From positions 4,116,501-4,180,500 of the forward strand of contig NZ_CP015583.1 of assembly GCF_001941945.1 (NCBI RefSeq): 64,000 bases of DNA, written 5' to 3'. This stretch comes from Roseomonas gilardii (GTDB lineage: Bacteria > Pseudomonadota > Alphaproteobacteria > Acetobacterales > Acetobacteraceae). Every line of letters begins with the position of its first letter. The first letter of the stretch is position 1. The translations under genes were made by a program, and so were the position numbers. Positions 61,806-64,000 of this stretch are shown piece after piece. The notes under the pieces are model-generated. The model saw only the letters and a program-made list of their open reading frames with translations, had not been told where the DNA came from and searched no databases.

Positions 61806-63014
61806 TTGCCCGAAATCCTCGCCGCCGCCCGTCCCGCCGTCCCACCCGGTTCCGCCCCGGATGCCGAGCCGCTGGCCCTCTATGTCCACTGGCCCTTCTG
61901 CCTGGCCAAGTGCCCCTATTGCGACTTCAACTCCCATGTGCGGGACCGGGTGGACGCGGCGCGCTTCGGCCGTGCCCTGCGCGCGGAGCTGGCGGGCGAG
62001 GCGGCGCGCAGCGGGCGGCGGCGGCTGCTCTCGGTCTTCTTCGGCGGCGGCACGCCCTCGCTGATGCCGCCGGATCTGGTGGCCGGCATCCTGGAGGATG
62101 CCCGCCGCCTCTTCGATGCCCCGCCGGAGCTGGAGGTGACGCTGGAGGCCAACCCGACCTCGGTGGAGGCCGCGAAGCTCCGCGCCTTCCGCGAGGCCGG
62201 GGTGAACCGCCTGTCCCTCGGCGTGCAGTCGCTGGAGGAGGAATCCCTCCGCTTCCTGGGCCGCCAGCATTCGGCCGGCGAGGCGGTGGCGGCGCTGGAA
62301 CAGGCCCGCGCCACCTTCCCGCGCCTCTCCTTCGACCTGATCTATGCCCGCCCCGGCCAGTCCGAGGCCTCCTGGCGCGCCGAGCTGCGGCGCGCCCTGG
62401 CGCTGGCCGCCGACCATCTCTCGCTCTACCAGCTCACCATCGAGCCGGGCACGCGCTTCGCCACGGAACATGCCCGCGGCGCCTTCGCCCTGCCGGCGGA
62501 TGACGACGCGGCCGCGATGTACACCGCCACGGCGGAGGAGGCCGCGCGCTTCGGCCTTCTGCCCTACGAGGTCTCGAACTACGCGAAGCCGGGGGCGGAA
62601 AGCCGGCACAACCTCGCCTACTGGCGCTATGGCGACTATCTCGGCATCGGCGCCGGGGCGCACCAGCGGCTGGAACTCGGCGGCGTCCTCCTCGCCGCCC
62701 GCCGCCACCGCGCCCCGGAATCCTGGCTCTCCCTGGTGGAGCGCGAGGGCCATGCCCGGGTGGAGGAAACAGCCCTGGCGCCGGAGGAACGGGGGCGGGA
62801 GGCGCTGCTGATGGGCCTGCGCCTCGCCGAAGGCATCGACCCCGCCCGCGTCGAACGCCGCAGCGGCCGGCCCTTCGCCGATCTGGTGGAGCCGGCGGTG
62901 CTGGAAGCCTGCCTGGAGGAAGACTACCTCCGCTGGTCGCCCGAGGGCCGGCTGATCGCCACCACCGAGGGTCGCCTGCGCCTCGACGCCATGCTGCCCG
63001 CCCTGCTGCGCTGA
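61806..63014 (+). CDS. hemW: Radical SAM heme chaperone HemW
   Basis: Heme-binding radical SAM protein that delivers heme to respiratory enzymes (long annotated as oxygen-independent coproporphyrinogen oxidase-like). The 402-residue product has LALYVHWPFCLAKCPYCDFN (Cys 32, 36, 39 of the 4Fe-4S site), FFGGGTPSLM, GVNRLSLGVQSL, SFDLIYARPGQ, and SRHNLAYWRYGDYLGIGAGA. It lacks the N-terminal extension of HemN, consistent with HemW. TTG 61806 is the start. The usual neighbour rdgB (XTP pyrophosphatase) is not next to it here. Confidence 0.93.
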   Translation: MPEILAAARPAVPPGSAPDAEPLALYVHWPFCLAKCPYCDFNSHVRDRVDAARFGRALRAELAGEAARSGRRRLLSVFFGGGTPSLMPPDLVAGILEDARRLFDAPPELEVTLEANPTSVEAAKLRAFREAGVNRLSLGVQSLEEESLRFLGRQHSAGEAVAALEQARATFPRLSFDLIYARPGQSEASWRAELRRALALAADHLSLYQLTIEPGTRFATEHARGAFALPADDDAAAMYTATAEEAARFGLLPYEVSNYAKPGAESRHNLAYWRYGDYLGIGAGAHQRLELGGVLLAARRHRAPESWLSLVEREGHARVEETALAPEERGREALLMGLRLAEGIDPARVERRSGRPFADLVEPAVLEACLEEDYLRWSPEGRLIATTEGRLRLDAMLPALLR

Positions 63015-63053
63015 GGGGCCCGCGTCCCGACCCAGCCCCGCCCGCCGCGCAGC

Positions 63054-63446
63054 CTACCCCTCGAAGCGGCTCCCGGCATCGCGGTCGCGCTCGTACCGCC
63101 GCGCGAGCGGAAACGGCGGCAGCCAGGATTCGCGCCGGATGATCCAGCTCTCATAGGTCGGGGTGAACCGATCGGGCGCATCCAGGCTCCCCAGATTCAA
63201 CTCCACCTCATCTCCGCTGCGCCCGAAGACGGTCGAGCCGCAGCGCGGACAGAAGAACCGCCCGGCATAGTCGCGCGTCTCGCCCTCCACCGTCACCGCA
63301 TCCCCGGGGAAGATCGCGGAGGCGTGGAACAGCGCCCCATGATGCTTGCGGCAATCGAGACAGTGGCAGAGGCCGACCCGGTAGGGCGCCCCCGATGCCA
63401 CGATCCGCACCCTGCCGCACAGGCAACCGCCCGTGACGCGATCCAT
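63054..63446 (-). CDS. GFA/CENP-V-fold zinc protein
   Basis: A 130-residue GFA-family protein with zinc ligands: GGCLCGRVRI at the start (CxCG), LCHCLDCRKHHGALF (CHCxxC), and FFCPRCGSTVFG (CPxC). Family members catalyse glutathione-adduct chemistry (Gfa, S-hydroxymethylglutathione synthase) or are of unknown function. ATG 63446 gives the usual MDRVTGGCLCG start. It is convergent with hemW after 39 bp. Confidence 0.93.
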   Translation of the reverse strand: MDRVTGGCLCGRVRIVASGAPYRVGLCHCLDCRKHHGALFHASAIFPGDAVTVEGETRDYAGRFFCPRCGSTVFGRSGDEVELNLGSLDAPDRFTPTYESWIIRRESWLPPFPLARRYERDRDAGSRFEG

Positions 63447-63572
63447 GCTGCGTCTCCCCCCGACATCAGGCGGCTGGAATGCTGGCAGCGAACCTCGTCC
63501 ACTGTCCATGAGAACGGCGGCGGTTCCCACCGGCCGCCCCGCCCCCGCAGCGGTCCGGACGCTCCCCGGGGA

Positions 63573-64000
63573 TCAGGGCAGGCGCCGGAGCTGTTCCGCC
63601 AGGGGCGCGCGCCAGGGCGCATCGGGCGGGGCGGAATCGAGCAGCGCCTGCCAGATGGCCTTGCCCTGCGCCACCTCCCCTTGCCGGATGGCGATGGCGC
63701 CGAGGAGATAGCGCAGCCGCACATCGGCCGGCCGTTCCGCCAGGGCGCGCTGCAACAGGGCCGTGGCCTCGGCGGGGCGGTCGAGCTCGGCCAGCAGCTC
63801 CGCCGTGTCGCCGGCGAGGTCGGGGTCGAAACGCGCCGCCAGGGCCTTCTGCCAGGCCTGCGCGGCTTCGGGCAGATGACCGCGGGACCGTTCGGCATTG
63901 CCGAGCAGCAGCCAGCCCTGCCGGGTCGCGGGATTGGCCGGGTCCAGCGATTCCACGCGGGCGCGGAGCTGGCCAAGCAGCGCCTCCTCCCGCGCATTGC
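63573..64000 (-). CDS. TPR protein, C-terminal part (CcmI/CycH-like)
   Basis: The frame is open to the right edge of the window, so only the last about 142 residues are present. They form three to four TPR-like helix pairs (GWLLLGNAERSRGHLPEAAQ, TAELLAELDRPAEATALLQR, LRYLLGAIAIRQGEVAQGKA), as in the C-terminal half of CcmI, which brings apocytochrome c to the maturation machinery. A generic TPR protein is an equally valid reading, because the N-terminal part is missing. It ends RRLP. Confidence 0.6.
   Translation of the reverse strand, partial: NAREEALLGQLRARVESLDPANPATRQGWLLLGNAERSRGHLPEAAQAWQKALAARFDPDLAGDTAELLAELDRPAEATALLQRALAERPADVRLRYLLGAIAIRQGEVAQGKAIWQALLDSAPPDAPWRAPLAEQLRRLP

Overview
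The window comes from the chromosome of a very GC-rich alphaproteobacterium, most likely an Acetobacteraceae member of the Roseomonas type. This is inferred from gene order (leuS-lptE-holA, mnmG-rsmG-parA-parB, ppsR/hemE), from codon and GC character, and from the polyhydroxyalkanoate (PHA) and EfeUOB gene sets; no 16S gene is present to confirm it. The region looks origin-proximal. It holds the parAB partition locus with a parS-like site at 2.5 kb, and a strong oriC candidate at 35.26-35.57 kb between ppsR and hemE, with a perfect DnaA box and twelve GANTC methylation sites in 224 bp.

Layout. 0-9.6 kb: end of a TIGR02186 protein, then mnmG, rsmG, parA, parB on the plus strand, facing leuS, lptE, holA on the minus strand. 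9.8-14.5 kb: a PAS/degenerate-GGDEF/EAL phosphodiesterase and two serine beta-lactamase-like hydrolases. 14.6-25.7 kb: a PHA-linked stretch (phaR, a GWP-repeat protein overlapping a PhaC-like hydrolase, thiolase, acetoacetyl-CoA reductase) mixed with an aldo-keto reductase, an SDR, gloB, two methyltransferases, a DUF985 cupin, a holin-like membrane protein and YciI. 26-34 kb: GH71/99-like glycosidase, metW, maf, a Na/Pi-type transporter with a PhoU-like tail, a YeeE/YedE sulfur transporter and metX. 34.3-40.4 kb: ppsR, oriC, hemE, a hybrid histidine kinase, a trypsin-like protease and a D-2-hydroxyacid dehydrogenase. 40.6-46 kb: an iron-uptake operon in which the cupredoxin domain has moved from EfeO to EfeU, plus a PhyH-like dioxygenase flanked by AT-rich DNA. 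46.3-53.9 kb: MYG1, a membrane-anchored nuclease and a branched-chain amino-acid-type ABC transporter with LivM and LivG fused. 54.2-60.0 kb: a tight minus-strand operon of DUF3141 hydrolase, MaoC-Pta, AckA and FabI. 60.3-64 kb: RlpA-like protein, YbaK deacylase, hemW, a GFA protein and the end of a TPR (CcmI-like) protein.

The most unusual non-coding content is eight intergenic elements of about 230-350 bp (six of family A, two of family B) built from serial hairpins, with short terminal inverted repeats and stems that covary between copies. Each lies directly after a stop codon; four sit between convergent genes and none in a divergent promoter region. The two families share a module, so they look like mosaics of one repeat system. 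I found no insertion sequence, prophage, CRISPR array, tRNA or rRNA.
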